64,000 nt of DNA from Pseudoips prasinana (Eukaryota; Arthropoda; Insecta; Lepidoptera; Nolidae), in the NCBI GenBank assembly GCA_951640165.1, contig OX621253.1, forward strand, positions 30,201,969-30,265,968, read 5' to 3'. The position numbers were made by a program, and so were the translations under genes. Below are positions 1-10,737 of this stretch, piece after piece (position 1 is the stretch's first letter; every line of letters begins with the position of its first letter). The notes beneath the pieces are model-generated. The model saw only the letters and a program-made list of their open reading frames with translations, had not been told where the DNA came from and did not search any database.

Positions 1-74
1 ACCACGTAGACACGTAGTAAGTATATAGATAGGCAACTCCTAGTTTAATATTTGAGCGTATCTATGCTGCTTAC

Positions 75-3000
75 CTCTGGTCCTTACTGGTGACAAAGGC
101 CAGGGCCCTATCAAGGGAATTCTGCCAATTCTTGGCTCGGTCCTCTGAAGGTGTTCTCTGAAAAATAAAAGCCTTATTTATAGAACTTGGTAAAACTTAA
201 AGGAACAGCCTGCTTCGGGTTAAACCAACATAATAAATAAAAAAATACAATATACATAAGTATCTTGGGAAAATTAACACACTGCCATTTGATCACAATC
301 TAGGCAGAGCCTAGTATGTAATATGGCAATATACAAAATAACCAGTCAACTGACGAAACATACTTATATATTTCGAAATACTATACAGTACAAAATTTAT
401 TTTACTAGTACGATGATATCTATAAATCATTAATTAAACCAAATTCATATTGTCTTAGGCTCTAGACAGACGGACCGCATTTCAACTGCAACTGCACGCC
501 GACTGCAATTGAACTGCAATCGGACTGCGCGTTTGTTCCATTGCAATCGTGTCAACTGCATTCAAACTGCAATTTGCGGTTGAATTGCAGTTGAAATGCG
601 GTCCGTCTGTGTAGAGCCTTAGTAGGGACAAACATTATAGTATTATCGACCAGAACATTAATACAATAGTATAAACATATATTAACAAGTTAAAATAGTT
701 ATATATTGTTTACAAAACACATATACATTATTACAATTTTGAAAAATAATTGATAACTTATTTATTACATTGAATAGCAGGTACATTCGCACAAAATAAC
801 CAAGCAGCAGTGGGAATGATTGCTCGATCATCTTGTATTAGTATGTTTTAACATGGAACATGTTAATGCAAGGAGATGGTACATATTCAACAAGCATGAA
901 TGTGTGCTAAGTATCATTATTTTTAGGATTATGATAATAATATATTGATATTATGGTTTATCATGCAACTCATTCATACATGTGCTAGGATAATAGATCT
1001 CTGAACCATTCCAGCATTATTTTCGTCCAGAGTAAAAAAAATGGGTGATGGTGTAACTCACTCAGATAATTATGAAAATCATAGCTAGATGCTCTCTCAG
1101 GTCCGTAAGTGATTGACGAGGTTAAGCAACTAGGTTCGCGGCCAGTCTATATATGGCTGACCGCCAAAGTGGATTTATTACTCATCGCCTCCGTGTTTCG
1201 GTTGCACGCTAAGTTGTCGGTCCCGATTGTAGGCATTAGGTGACAGTCTTTAAGCCATGACAGAGGCCTACTAGGTGGCTCGAACAACTCTGACACTGGG
1301 TAACCACTGCCCATAAGATAAGTATAATAAAAAAAATATATTTTAATACCAAGGAAAACGCGCAATTGTGTCACCTGAAGGTAAATGTTCACCGGTGCCA
1401 ATTGACGCATTAGAGGGGTCGCTAGTGCGCTGCCAGAAATTACTGTGTTTATGAACCTCATGTTTTATAAGTCCTCCGCAATACAGACAATAAAATCCAT
1501 ATAGGCGTTGTTTTATCTATGTAAGAAATAAAATACTTGTGTAGTGGTTTAAAAAATTACGATTCCACATATAAATTTAGTGTCATGAGTTGTTCAAGCT
1601 GTTGCATAAAATAAAAAAAAAAGGTTTTATTCACGTAGACTTTAAAAAAGCGCTTGTAAATAGTCAGAACATGTTTGTAGTAATATAGTTGTATACATTA
1701 TTATTTCTAGTAACATAGATATTTAGGTACACATTGTATGAAAACATTTATAATATTTATTTTATTAAAGCAATTATATTTAGCTAGCTCGTATCAAGTT
1801 ATTGCCAAGAGATTATATTTAATTATCTAGTTTAAGTCTAATATTTTTACTACATATTGTCAATGGCTCTGTCGCAAAATGTTCCTTTCGTAAAATGTCC
1901 CTTTAGCAAAATGTCCCCTTCCTCAAACAGGCATTAAATTTACTTTCATCAGTAAAAAAAACTGGTCAAGAGCCAGTGTACAACACAGAAGGGTACTGTA
2001 TTAATGTTCAATCATTATAATATGGGTAGATAGGTGCATGGTTCTGTCTATATTAAGGTATTATTATTATGACGGACCTTGTGTTAATAACGACGGTCGC
2101 GCTTTAATGCTACCACCGGATCCAATGCGCCCATAATAACTACAACCGGGACCGCCAGCTTAACATGCCCTCCAAAGGGCCTCCGTAGCGTCACAAATAT
2201 AATATGATAAATATAAGTAGAAGATCTTACCACTGGAGTAGTTGTGGGTCTTGAACTATACTGACTGGACCTAAGAGGAGTCATAGACGGCTGGGCGTAC
2301 TTTCCCTGAAATTTATTTTAGAATTGATGAGGCTGCGAATGTAGTTTAAAATTAATTTTATTAAATACTAGCTTACACTTTATAAAATAAATAATAATGT
2401 TTTTTATTTTTTTTTTTCTATAAAATTCAGTTTCATTTATTTTAGATAATTTGTTTACTAACATAAAATTGTCAAGACGACAGAATGTAGTTCATGGAAG
2501 ATCTGGGGCTCTACCGGCTTAGTCGCCGAACATCGATTTCTTAAATGGCGTTCAAATAAATAAAGGTTAAAAATGACTTAATCAATCGTTAAATCGGCTT
2601 CAACGTTGACAATCGATTCCGGACCATTTATGACGTCACATGTTTAAGTGGTTAAGATATTTTTAACCTTTATTTATTTGAACGCCATTTAAGAAATCGA
2701 TGTTCGGCGACTTAGCCGGTAGAGCCCCTGGAGTCGAAACTAAGCCTAGGTCTATATCTTAGAGCGCCAGGCGTTCCTCACAAACCATCATGTAGGTACA
2801 TAATTTATGTATTAGAAATTCACAAATGAAACGTAAGTAGGTACTAAATATACTATATACCTAGCCGAATCTACTATCCTAGCCGAATTTCGGCCACGGC
2901 GGTCAGTCTCGATGGAGACTAGCCAATTGTGCTCAAGTGTGAACGAAAACACAGGGGCACTTTCTATTCCATCACTCTTATGATACTATGGGACGACTAG

Positions 3001-6000
3001 CGGAAAGACCGGAAAAAGGCCAGGTACGGGACCGACGGCTTTCCGTGCTCTTCGAGGCACGGGGGTACAATACCGCCAACTCCCAGACTTCGAGCTGATT
3101 CTGAGAAATTTTTCTTTTTACGGAATAATCCCAAAAATCACTTTTGGCCCCACCCGGGATTTGAACCCAGGACCTTATTATCTGGTTGAACACGCTATCG
3201 CTAGACCAACGAGGCTACTACTACTGTATACTGTATGTAGGTAGGTAGGTACTAAATATACTGTATACTACTTTGACGCAATTTGATTGGGCTTGATTTA
3301 TGTTTCTTTCGGTGCCCATATCGAATCGACAACATGCCCCTCCGAACCTAAATCGGAAGGGAGGCCCGCGGCGCGTATTAACGTAGAGCGAAAGTTGCAC
3401 AAAACATACCTAAAATGATAAAGTCTCTTGAATCTCCCAGAGTGGAGGTTCGAGCCCCAAGGGGGGTGCCCTCTGACGCGGGTACTTAGTTTTTAGTTTA
3501 GGTAGATGGCTAGAACCCTGGCTTGCATCTATGGTCTGGTGAAGCAGTGAATCTCCTAGGCTTACTGAGTGCCCACACTTTGTTAATATACTGTGTGACT
3601 ATTTTCACTCCTACCAAATTTAATTTTTAATAAAAGCCTTGAGAAAATAATAAAGCATGCTTTTTAATATCACTTACAATAATATAAAATTGTGCAAGTG
3701 ATGGATTTTTTTTATTTATGTCTAAAAAAATTGAAGCACGGAAATGAATAGCCATGTAACCCATGTTCAAAAACCAATTTTAACCCGTCTGGAACATTGA
3801 CTATGTCTGATCTCCAGGTTCAAGTTATCTCTTCCATGTTTCATCACAATTGTTTCATCAGTTTAGTCATGAAACCGTAACAAATAGACACACAGATTTA
3901 CCCTCTCCATTTATAATATTAGTATGTATGTATACAGGTACAAGTCAAAACCTCCAAGGAATGCTAAGTCTCTATAAAAGATGACAAAGAATTTCGAAAA
4001 AGTATGAAAAAAGAAATTATCTATATCTCTGCATCAAAAACTTTTTTTTTTTTTATTTTTTTATTTAATTTACTAAACATTGTCATGACAGGTTTTGTAC
4101 CCAATGTGATAATGCGAACAATATTACTAATTTTTACTAAGTAAATCCAGAGTCACCCTCACGAATTCCGCCAATGAACAATTAAAAATGTCCACTCTTT
4201 GTGAGGCGCTGTTTATTACTTGTATGCCTCTTGCCACTGGTGCGAATTTACCAATGTAAACGTAAAATATTTATTATCAATATAAGATTTCTCAGAACAC
4301 TATGCCAATTACAGTCCCATTCCTGGAAAGGGCATCCTCGCACATTGATATGCGATAGGCCATATGCTAGTTTAGGTTGGCAGACTGCATGCCAGTAAAT
4401 ACATTTTTTATAGTTGCCAGTGGACTAATGGCTTGAATGTTAGTAGCATCTATACACCATGGTAAGTCCTTGCCATCTGGCAGACAAAATATTTGTTACA
4501 CAAAAATCTTATATAAAAAAAACAAAAAGGTATAACTTACCGCAGAAGCATTGGTTTTGGACCTGAGAGGAGTCATGGAGGACTGACCATACCTATCGCC
4601 TTGCTGGGACCAAGATCTCTGTGAGAAGAGGAAAGTGCAACATGCAGCACATCAGTAACAATGGTCATGGGTCCTTAATACAAAAACAAGAGAATTAGAG
4701 TTAACAGGGTGAATTATAACCTTTCATTATGGTTATTTATTACTACATACATGCTTTTTAAAGGATTTTAAAAGAAGGATGATATTATAGGAAAGAAATT
4801 CCTTATCGCGCATTGCGAAAGGGGGCTAGATGGAAAAAGTTAAGACGAAAAGCTGTAACAACACTTTTTGTGATAGTAAGCTATTGTAAGCCATGCGGTG
4901 TGCGCATGTTTCTCTCTCTGAAGTTGTAGTGATGCAAGTGCTATTATTTTGTAAGACATTATAATAATAATAATATCCTGGAACATTATTTTCATACGGG
5001 CTTCTGATCCCAGACTAAGCAGAGCTTGTACTATGGAAACCAGATAATTGATATACTACAAATACTACTTTTCTTTTGTAAATACATACTTATATACAGT
5101 ACACTCAGACTCAACACAAGCATAAATGTTCTCAGCACACAAATATCTGTCCTGGGTGGGAATCAATCCTCCGGCGTGAAAAGCAAACATTTGCCAACCA
5201 CAAAAGCAAACATTTGCCAACCACACAGACAGGCCTAATTATCAATAAATGTATAGAATATACTAGAAATACTGATTGAAGTAGTTCAGCCATTCCCATT
5301 TTTTCTATTCTTTAGCTTACCTGTTTAACATAGTTTGAAATATTTTGATAATAAGTCTAAACTTTTATATTATTACCCACACATTACTATTGATGTTATT
5401 TCACTTTAATACAAAAAATAGTATTATAGTGTATTTCACTTTATAATAGTAATGTGTATTACCACTAATATAAGCCTGTGCGCCCCTACTGATTACGTGG
5501 GTAAACGCTGCTGCCCTTCCACACTCTGTCCACCAGTTCCAAGGACGAACCTACTTAAGTTTGCCCCTGTCTCACACGCCATAGGGCTCATTAATATCAT
5601 AGCTATGGAAGTAGATATATATAACTGTAGCCAGCCGAAATTTGCAGAAGTTGCATTGTAAACAGTGCCATATAGTAGTCTTATACTATTAAGATATAAT
5701 TATTATGTTTCATATAGCTTACAATAGCACTTTTGAATTTTCTGTAAAGGTGTTTTGTTGTAAATGTGTTTGAATAATAAATAAATAAAAATAAGGATCT
5801 CCCAAATTTTTCCAAAGTAAATTGAATTGTTTTTTGTATGGGACATACCAATGGCATTGAACACCTATCAAAATTGAATAGGGAATCACAACACATCAAT
5901 GTGAGCCAAGTAAGTAAAATCAAAGAAAAGAGTTAACCAATATGTCTACAAACTTGATTAATAAAATGCCTGCGCTCTTTAGTAAAAAATTCATCACACC

Positions 6001-6803
6001 TAAATTTTTTTCGAAACATATCTAGACATATTTAGTCAATTAAAAACTGTTAATTATAAAATAGGTGGCTGAACTAGGGTCCAAAACAGTTACAGATAAA
6101 TAGTGGATCAAAATTAAGAAGCATTCTACCATGAATCTAAAAAAAAATATAGTTTCCCAAAAAGAAACTCAAAAATACTTTCTAAGCTTTCCATACAAAT
6201 CACAGCAGATTGTTACCCTTGAACATCGAAAAAAGATAAACATTCTTTATTTTTCAGTATCATAGGCAAATTAAACTCCTACAGTTACATCCAGAGTTAT
6301 GTTACCCTACTATATATTGGTTGCAAATGGTCTTGTAGCAACTTGTGGCCTTTCAGCTTATGTTGAACTAGAACCAATTCTCACCCCATTCAGTGGAATT
6401 TTAGTAGCTGACGCTTCTCTACTGAGCCTTCCACCAAACGTTGCTCTCGGAGGCTCCGCGCTACTGCTGCGATGTCCTGCAGCGCTGGGGCGCCGCGCTT
6501 CGGAGGACAAACGGTCAGTGGAACCCGGCCGACGAGGCTTCGGGAGCAAGGAAGGCCTGGCAGGACCTTCGAGCCTGATGTCACGAGAAAAGAAGTTACA
6601 ACCCACATACTTTCTATAGGTTTATATTTGTGCTATAACTGAGTGTCGGACTATTCAATCTACAAACAAGTTAATTGTAATAACAATTTAAGTATTAAAA
6701 TCGATACAATACAATTTTACGATAAATGAATATTTTAATATTTTACAAACCTCGATTTTCGAATGGCACTTTGTTGCTGCGATACAAATCTTGATGGAAG
6801 CAT
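75..6803 (-). CDS. Candidate NDC80 (kinetochore) N-terminal part, partial gene
   Basis: Five minus-strand exons join in consistent phase: 6751-6803 (start ATG), 6385-6574, 4541-4618, 2231-2305 and 75-157; the gene continues off the left edge. Each boundary has GT/AG, and the first junction (phase 2) recreates an Arg codon. The product starts MLPSRFVSQQQSAIRKS. It continues as a basic Ser/Arg/Pro-rich tail with many R-x-S sites (RRPSA, RLSRE), then two related exons (YGQSSMTPLRS and YAQPSMTPLRS), and then a stretch with DRAKNWQNSLDRALAFVTS. A basic, Aurora-B-type phosphorylated tail followed by a helix of the form DK...QQ...L..FLT is the layout of the NDC80/HEC1 N-terminus, where the tail binds microtubules. 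The call is inference, because the diagnostic CH domain and coiled coil lie outside the window. Another microtubule-binding protein with a basic linker, such as CLASP, remains possible. The phase-0 exons could be skipped as cassettes. Confidence 0.45.
458..618. repeat. Palindromic MITE, PIF/Harbinger-like
   Basis: Inverted ends begin GGCTCTA and continue ACAGACGGACCGCATTTC on both sides with one mismatch. The element is flanked by TTA at 455-457 and 619-621, the three-base target duplication typical of PIF/Harbinger. The interior repeats the hexamer ACTGCA/TGCAGT many times. It has no coding capacity and lies upstream (plus-strand sense) of the last visible exon boundary of the NDC80-like gene, inside an intron. 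Confidence 0.7.
622..1079. other. AT-rich intronic stretch, nothing recognised
   Basis: Intron of the NDC80-like gene. AT-rich sequence without a supported gene, RNA or repeat boundary that I can name. Confidence 0.5.
1080..1330 (+). repeat. 5S rRNA-like SINE, full-length copy
   Basis: The head contains GAGGTTAAGCAACTAGG and then GGCTGACCGCCAAAGTGG, matching the 5S rRNA internal promoter region (GAAGTTAAGCAAC...GGGTGACCGCC). The body runs through GCCATGACAGAGGCCTA to CACTGCCCATAAGATAAG and ends in an A-rich tail. The same body occurs at 14375-14620 (plus), 55994-56165 (minus) and 60310-60530 (minus). Confidence 0.65.
1617..2160 (-). repeat. Dispersed LINE/SINE tail repeat, interrupted copy
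   Basis: The minus strand ends in a T/A-rich tail preceded by GTCTACGTGAATAAAA. The family recurs at 11160-11535, 23600-24125, 31800-32500, 49600-50090 and 58190-58400. The inner part (2045-2160) encodes in minus sense a fragment with [14 protein letters not shown], also seen in other copies, so this is probably the 3' end of a non-LTR element. In this copy the unit is split at about 1873-2037 by unrelated sequence carrying three AAAATGT(T/C)CC repeats. ATGGCTCTGT and ATGGTTCTGT lie on either side, which suggests an insertion with a roughly 10-bp target duplication. Confidence 0.6.
2509..2731. repeat. Long-palindrome MITE, family P, copy 1
   Basis: Terminal inverted repeats of about 70 bp begin CTGGGGCTCTACCGGCTTAG and run through CGCCGAACATCGATTTCTTA. 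The centre contains CCGGACCATTTATGACGTCA. A second copy is at 33590-33836, and a partial copy (GGTCCGGAATCGATT) is near 24925-25060. It is non-coding and folds back on itself. Confidence 0.7.
2940..3230 (-). repeat. tRNA-derived SINE (TGGTCTAGCG head), copy 1
   Basis: The minus strand has a tRNA-like head at about 3145-3225 with box A (TTGGTCTAGCGATAGCGTG) and box B (GGTTCAAATCCC). A body follows with GGCGGTATTGTACCCCCGTG and ends near AGAAAGTGCCCCTGTG. A near-identical copy with the same orientation and body lies at 36300-36592. The head lacks the paired acceptor stem of a working tRNA. Confidence 0.7.
3240..4540. other. Intronic stretch with an old Helitron trace
   Basis: Intron of the NDC80-like gene. 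Around 3815-3925 a minus-oriented trace resembles the Helitrons of this window (ATAGACACACAGATTT and TATAATATTAGTATG). I recognise nothing else. Confidence 0.4.
4960..5240 (-). repeat. tRNA-derived SINE A2 copy, degraded head
   Basis: In minus sense the family carries a tRNA-like head, a body with ACATTTGTGTG-like sequence and the 3' part CATAGTACAAGCTCTGCTTA. Here the 3' part (ATAATATCCTGGAACATTAT, ACTAAGCAGAGCTTGTACTA) is clear, while the head near 5160-5235 has decayed and duplicated a short AAAGCAAACATTTGCCAACC block. Better copies are at 59585-59850 and 37978-39840. Confidence 0.65.
5241..6384. other. AT-rich intronic stretch, nothing recognised
   Basis: Intron between the 190-bp exon (6385-6574) and the 78-bp exon (4541-4618) of the NDC80-like gene. 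I see no supported gene or repeat boundary. Confidence 0.4.
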
Positions 6804-7103
6804 GATTTATTAATAAAATATTAACCAAAACCAAAGCAATTTTTAATTATATATCACAAATTCACAACGACTAAATTTCAAACTAATGTCGAAAATACAA
6901 AACAAACTGACTATTTATTATCCAATGACCACAGACTAAGATTTGGACTAAGACTAAATGAGATTAAACACAGAACAAAAAGATGCGTTCATAAATAGTG
7001 GAATACAAAGAGTGAAACAGTGACACAAAATAAACAATAAATAATATCATATTTTCTACAAATATGGCTAGCTTATCTCGAGATACAGCAGTTTTATTTG
7101 GTT

Positions 7104-9368
7104 TCATTTCTCAATAAATTCTTCTTTCAATATTTTTTCAGTTTCAAGAACCATTTCTGGAAATGATGGATCCAGCAAACAAAGTTTCAAAAAGTTGTTA
7201 AAATCCGATGGTAAATTTGAGGGTGCTCCATTATCTGTACAAGAAACAATAGAATTTGATCAGCCGGAAAATAACAATGCAATGAAGTGAAGATATAATA
7301 GGTAACTCGTATGTAAATACTTACATAACTACAAATTCTATAAATAATAATAACCGTTCAATATACATATTGAACAGGTATCATTATTTATATAGTTTTA
7401 CCATAATACATCACATATCTTATGAGTATATTTACATTTTTATTTAGCAACAAAAGTTTGCATTATTACTTACACATATTTTTTTAATTTGTTTATAGTA
7501 GGCGGTAGGTGTTACACCTCGTGCCAAAAGAGCGCCATCAATCTGTCTGGCGTCGAGCCGTATGCGATGGCGATGGAATAGATCCATCGCATCGGCTTGG
7601 CGGGTCCGTTAGATTTCGATAATTAGAGAATAAAGGACATGTCATGTGTTTTCATACAACCTTATTGTATAATATGTTCCGCCCAGAAGGGCTAATAAAG
7701 ATTGAGAACTGGTTCAATTAGTTCTATGTTGCAACTCTAAAAGTCTGTCCACAGCCGTATTAGTAATAATTAACATGCAATTATTACTAATACGGCTGTG
7801 GCCAGACTTACAGAACCGGCGGGCGCAGTGGTTAGGGTACTAAGTTCCTACTAATTCTTTGCAGCACCACCGACGCGGCGACGCAACGTGACGTGACGTT
7901 GCGTCCAGTGTACTAGGGTGTTACAAGTTTTAGTTACAATTTGCATGCTTTGTTGTAACTCGTTTAGATTTCCAAAAAGGGAAGCGCACTACTAATTCTT
8001 TACAGCACCACCGATGAGATATTATACAAATCCTGTTCCTTATATACTTTTTACCTTTATAATTTTCGATACTTAATTCGAAATTTTTACACGTACCTAA
8101 AGCCTTCTTATCCAAAGCAAGTCTTAACACCTCGTTGATATTTCGATACTTAGGGTTCAGTACTTGCAAAGATTGCGAACTATTATGGCTAACAACAGGA
8201 AAATGTTGACCGAGTGCGTAAAAACATTGGGCGATATTGGATTTTACTTGAAATTTTATTTTTCGTATCTGAAATAAAGTTATAGTACAAATGTCACTGG
8301 AAACATGGAAACTATAGGTACTGTTCCCGATTGTGATAGTTTTTCATCATCAGAACAGCCGAAAGACGTCCACTGCTGGACAAAGGCCTCCACCAAGGAT
8401 CTCCACAATGGCTGGTCTTGTGCTGACCGGCTCCAGCGGGTTTTATTTATTTTATTCTTCTTTAAAAGACGACGCCCCCACTAGGGAATCTAATTCGTGT
8501 GTTGCGGGGTACTTTTCAAACATATAATAGTCGGACACTTATTACATCCAGACTCAGAACAACAATTTATGGGTCACAATAATAGCTGTCTGGCGCAGGA
8601 CTCAAACCCGCGACACGAAATGGCGAGGCGACTGTCTTAGCCGCTGCACCACACGTGCACTTCCCACGACCCTTGCAAGAATGTCGGTCCACCTTGTAGG
8701 AGACCTGCCTACGCTGTGTCTTCCGGGTCGTGGTCGCCACTCGAAAAACTTTCTACCCCAGCGGCCGTGGGTTCTACGAGCTATGTCAGTATATAGCACC
8801 CACGGTTTTACCCCGATTAACTTTATAAATTACAGCCTATGTGTAATTTATATTACTACCAAGTTTCAACAAAAATTCCTTCGGTAGGTTTTACGTGAAA
8901 GAGTAACAAACATCCATACCCACAAACTTTCGCATTTAAGTATAATATTTAAGATAGGATTTTATTTTCTGTAAAATAAATAAAAAAAAAGACGTACGAG
9001 TACACAACGTAGCGCAATCAACTTACTTCTTTAGCAGCGTTGGTAACAATTAGTATTAAAACGTCTTCTTTGTAAATCCCCTTCATTTTGCTGTGCATGT
9101 TGAACGATTCCAATATTTTAGAAGCGTTTGTTATCAAAAGTTGATCATAATGAATACGTAGAACGGCATTGGATATTTTCGGATCATATTTAACCCAAGT
9201 TCCACGCCATACCATTAACTTTTCAATCGCACCTGACCAAGTATCTAAAAAAAATGAAAATAAAGTGCTAGTAAAACTAATATAATTTCAGCAGTTATTT
9301 TAACCAAATATTATTATAAACTATTAAAAACCTATGATTTACTCACTCGACGGTTTACTGACATTCAT
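7104..9368 (-). CDS. Unrecognised four-exon gene, complete, about 180 aa
   Basis: Minus-strand exons 9347-9368 (start ATG), 9027-9244, 8097-8268 and 7104-7234 (TGA stop) join in phase 1, 0, 1 with GT/AG sites throughout and no internal stop. The protein starts MNVSKPSNTWSGAIEKLMVW, ends KILKEEFIEK and should be mostly helical and soluble. I see no signal peptide, membrane segment or catalytic motif. An alternative donor at 8054 also keeps phase 1 and would add 14 residues. The gene is head to head with TRAPPC2 (563 bp between start codons), and its stop is 300 bp from the start of the NDC80-like gene. The third intron (7235-8096) holds a short perfect hairpin, and the second (8269-9026) holds RTE, SINE and Helitron fragments. 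I do not recognise the family. The consistent splicing phases make a real gene likely. Confidence 0.65.
7741..7809. repeat. Short 31-bp-arm hairpin (micro-MITE)
   Basis: Arms 7741-7771 and 7779-7809 are inverted copies (AAGTCTG then CCACAGCCGTATTAGTAATA) with one mismatch around a 7-base loop, in an intron of the unknown gene. Confidence 0.7.
8330..8950 (-). repeat. RTE fragment split by a SINE, plus Helitron end
   Basis: At 8340-8430 the minus strand shows the 3' end of an RTE-type LINE (GTGGAGATCC, GGAGGCCTTTGTCCAGCAGT), and at 8665-8800 its upstream part (WRPRPGRHSVG, SPTRWTD). Between them, at about 8440-8660, sits a minus-oriented SINE B with an A-rich tail (8440-8457) and a box-B-like GGGTTTGAGTCC, so the SINE inserted into the RTE remnant. 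At 8790-8950 lies a minus-oriented Helitron end with a decayed CCGTGG hairpin. Confidence 0.6.
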
Positions 9369-9931
9369 TTTCGTTAGTTATTTACTAAATAAACGCAAAG
9401 ATATAATTCTCCCTTCAACAACAGTTTTACAATCGCCACAATAATTATTATATAATTCAATTTCCCGCGTATTTCTTGTTAGTATAATAAAAAGATTGCT
9501 TTGACAAATGGGAACGCAACTCTGATAGTTCATGATCCGGTTTTTGAAATGCTAATATTTGAAGCATGAATATATTTTGTATGCCAAAAATTTGCACCTG
9601 GCCACCCCATACTATCCCGTGGGTGTTGTAAAAGACGACTAAGGGATACACCAGGTACCACACCACCTAACTGCGGTCTCCGATTCTCATGCCAAGCGTG
9701 GTGATTAAGGCAAACCCTCAGCATGACAAAGTTATAAAAACCTTTGACTTCTAGCTTTTATAGCTTTAGAGGTTGAAGAAGTCAGTGTGATGCTAAAACT
9801 ATAGTTACCTACCCAAGATCGCATCTCTGGAATGTAAAATTTGACAGTTCTTGTTTTATGGGTAGGTAGCTATCAGCAGGCACAACACATAGTTTATTAT
9901 TTTTCAGATGAAAATACTATAATTCGACACA
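9369..9931. promoter_or_regulatory. Shared upstream region, unknown gene / TRAPPC2
   Basis: 563 bp separate the two divergent start codons, so promoters for both must lie here or within the 5' UTRs. About 9455-9725 is occupied by a degraded dispersed repeat (CCCGTGGGTGTTGTAAAAGA, also near 23590). A small inverted repeat with GTTACCTACCCA and TGGGTAGGTAGC lies at about 9806-9872. I see no clear TATA box. The regulatory role is inferred from gene orientation alone. Confidence 0.4.
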
Positions 9932-10701
9932 ATGTCGGCAGGAACGTATTATTTCGTTATTGTCGGCCACTCTGACAATCCAATATTTGAGATGGACTTT
10001 ATACCAGTTACTAAGGAGCCTAAGGTTGGTGGTCCAACAAATTCCATTTGTTACTGCTAAAATATTTTAATGAAGCCTACATATATTTAATCATATTGTT
10101 TTAGAAAGAAGATAACAGACATTTAAACCAGTTCATTGCTCATGCGGCTTTGGATCTCGTAGATGAGCATATGTGGAAAGTGACTAACACTTATTTGAAG
10201 TCAGTGGACAAATTTAACCAATGGTTTGTTTCAGCGTTTGTCACTGCTAGTCAGGTAAGTTGTTTGCTTGACATTATATTCGCACAATAATCAAAACAAA
10301 TAAAACAGTTGACCTCATAACTTTAAAATGTATTCCCTGTAGAATTAATAACTTGAGAAAAAAATCATGTATGTTCCATGTACAAGGTTTATATTTTGGG
10401 GTCAGATGGTCGTGTGAATAATGTCCCAGAATATTATTATAATGAAATTCTCCATTTAAAATCTTTCAAACATTCCAATGATGTTCAACAAGGTTTAAAT
10501 GATTATGTTAAATTATTTCAGATGCGCTTCATTATGGTCCATGACTCTCGGAATGAAGATGGCATAAAGAATTTCTTCACAGATGTTTATGAAGCTTACA
10601 TCAAACTCATGCTCAACCCTTTCTATAAAGAAGACACCCTCATCACTCTGCCAGCGTTTGAGAAAAAGGCCCAGTTTTTAGGGAAGAAGTATCTAACATA
10701 G
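9932..10701 (+). CDS. TRAPPC2: Trafficking protein particle complex subunit 2 (sedlin)
   Basis: Exons 9932-10024, 10105-10254 and 10522-10701 join in phase 0 to give 140 aa, the usual length for the family. The protein follows sedlin closely: [17 protein letters not shown] at the N-terminus, [16 protein letters not shown] and [13 protein letters not shown] in the middle, and [24 protein letters not shown] and AQFLGKKYL at the end. TRAPPC2 is a longin-fold core subunit of the TRAPP tethering complexes, which act as Rab1 (and Rab11) exchange factors in ER-Golgi traffic and autophagy. The first intron is only 80 bp and has a GTTGGT donor. The second intron stays open in frame with exon 3, so an unspliced transcript would extend the frame upstream to about 10378; I treat that as chance. 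Confidence 0.95.
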
Positions 10702-10737
10702 TATAGTTGGTTTAGCTAGGTGTATATAGGAAAGACT

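Noticed and set aside
6299..6619. Open plus-strand frame of 106 codons
   Set aside because: It is the complement of the 190-bp minus-strand exon of the NDC80-like gene; the exon has matching splice sites and phases, while the plus frame has none.
75..6803. CLASP as the identity of the left-edge gene
   Set aside because: The basic Ser/Arg-rich tail would fit, but I could not match CLASP linker motifs, and the final exon resembles the start of the NDC80 CH domain better. Kept only as an alternative.
10378..10521. In-frame upstream extension of TRAPPC2 exon 3
   Set aside because: The TRAPPC2 family length and alignment require splicing at 10522; the upstream part is intron that happens to stay open.
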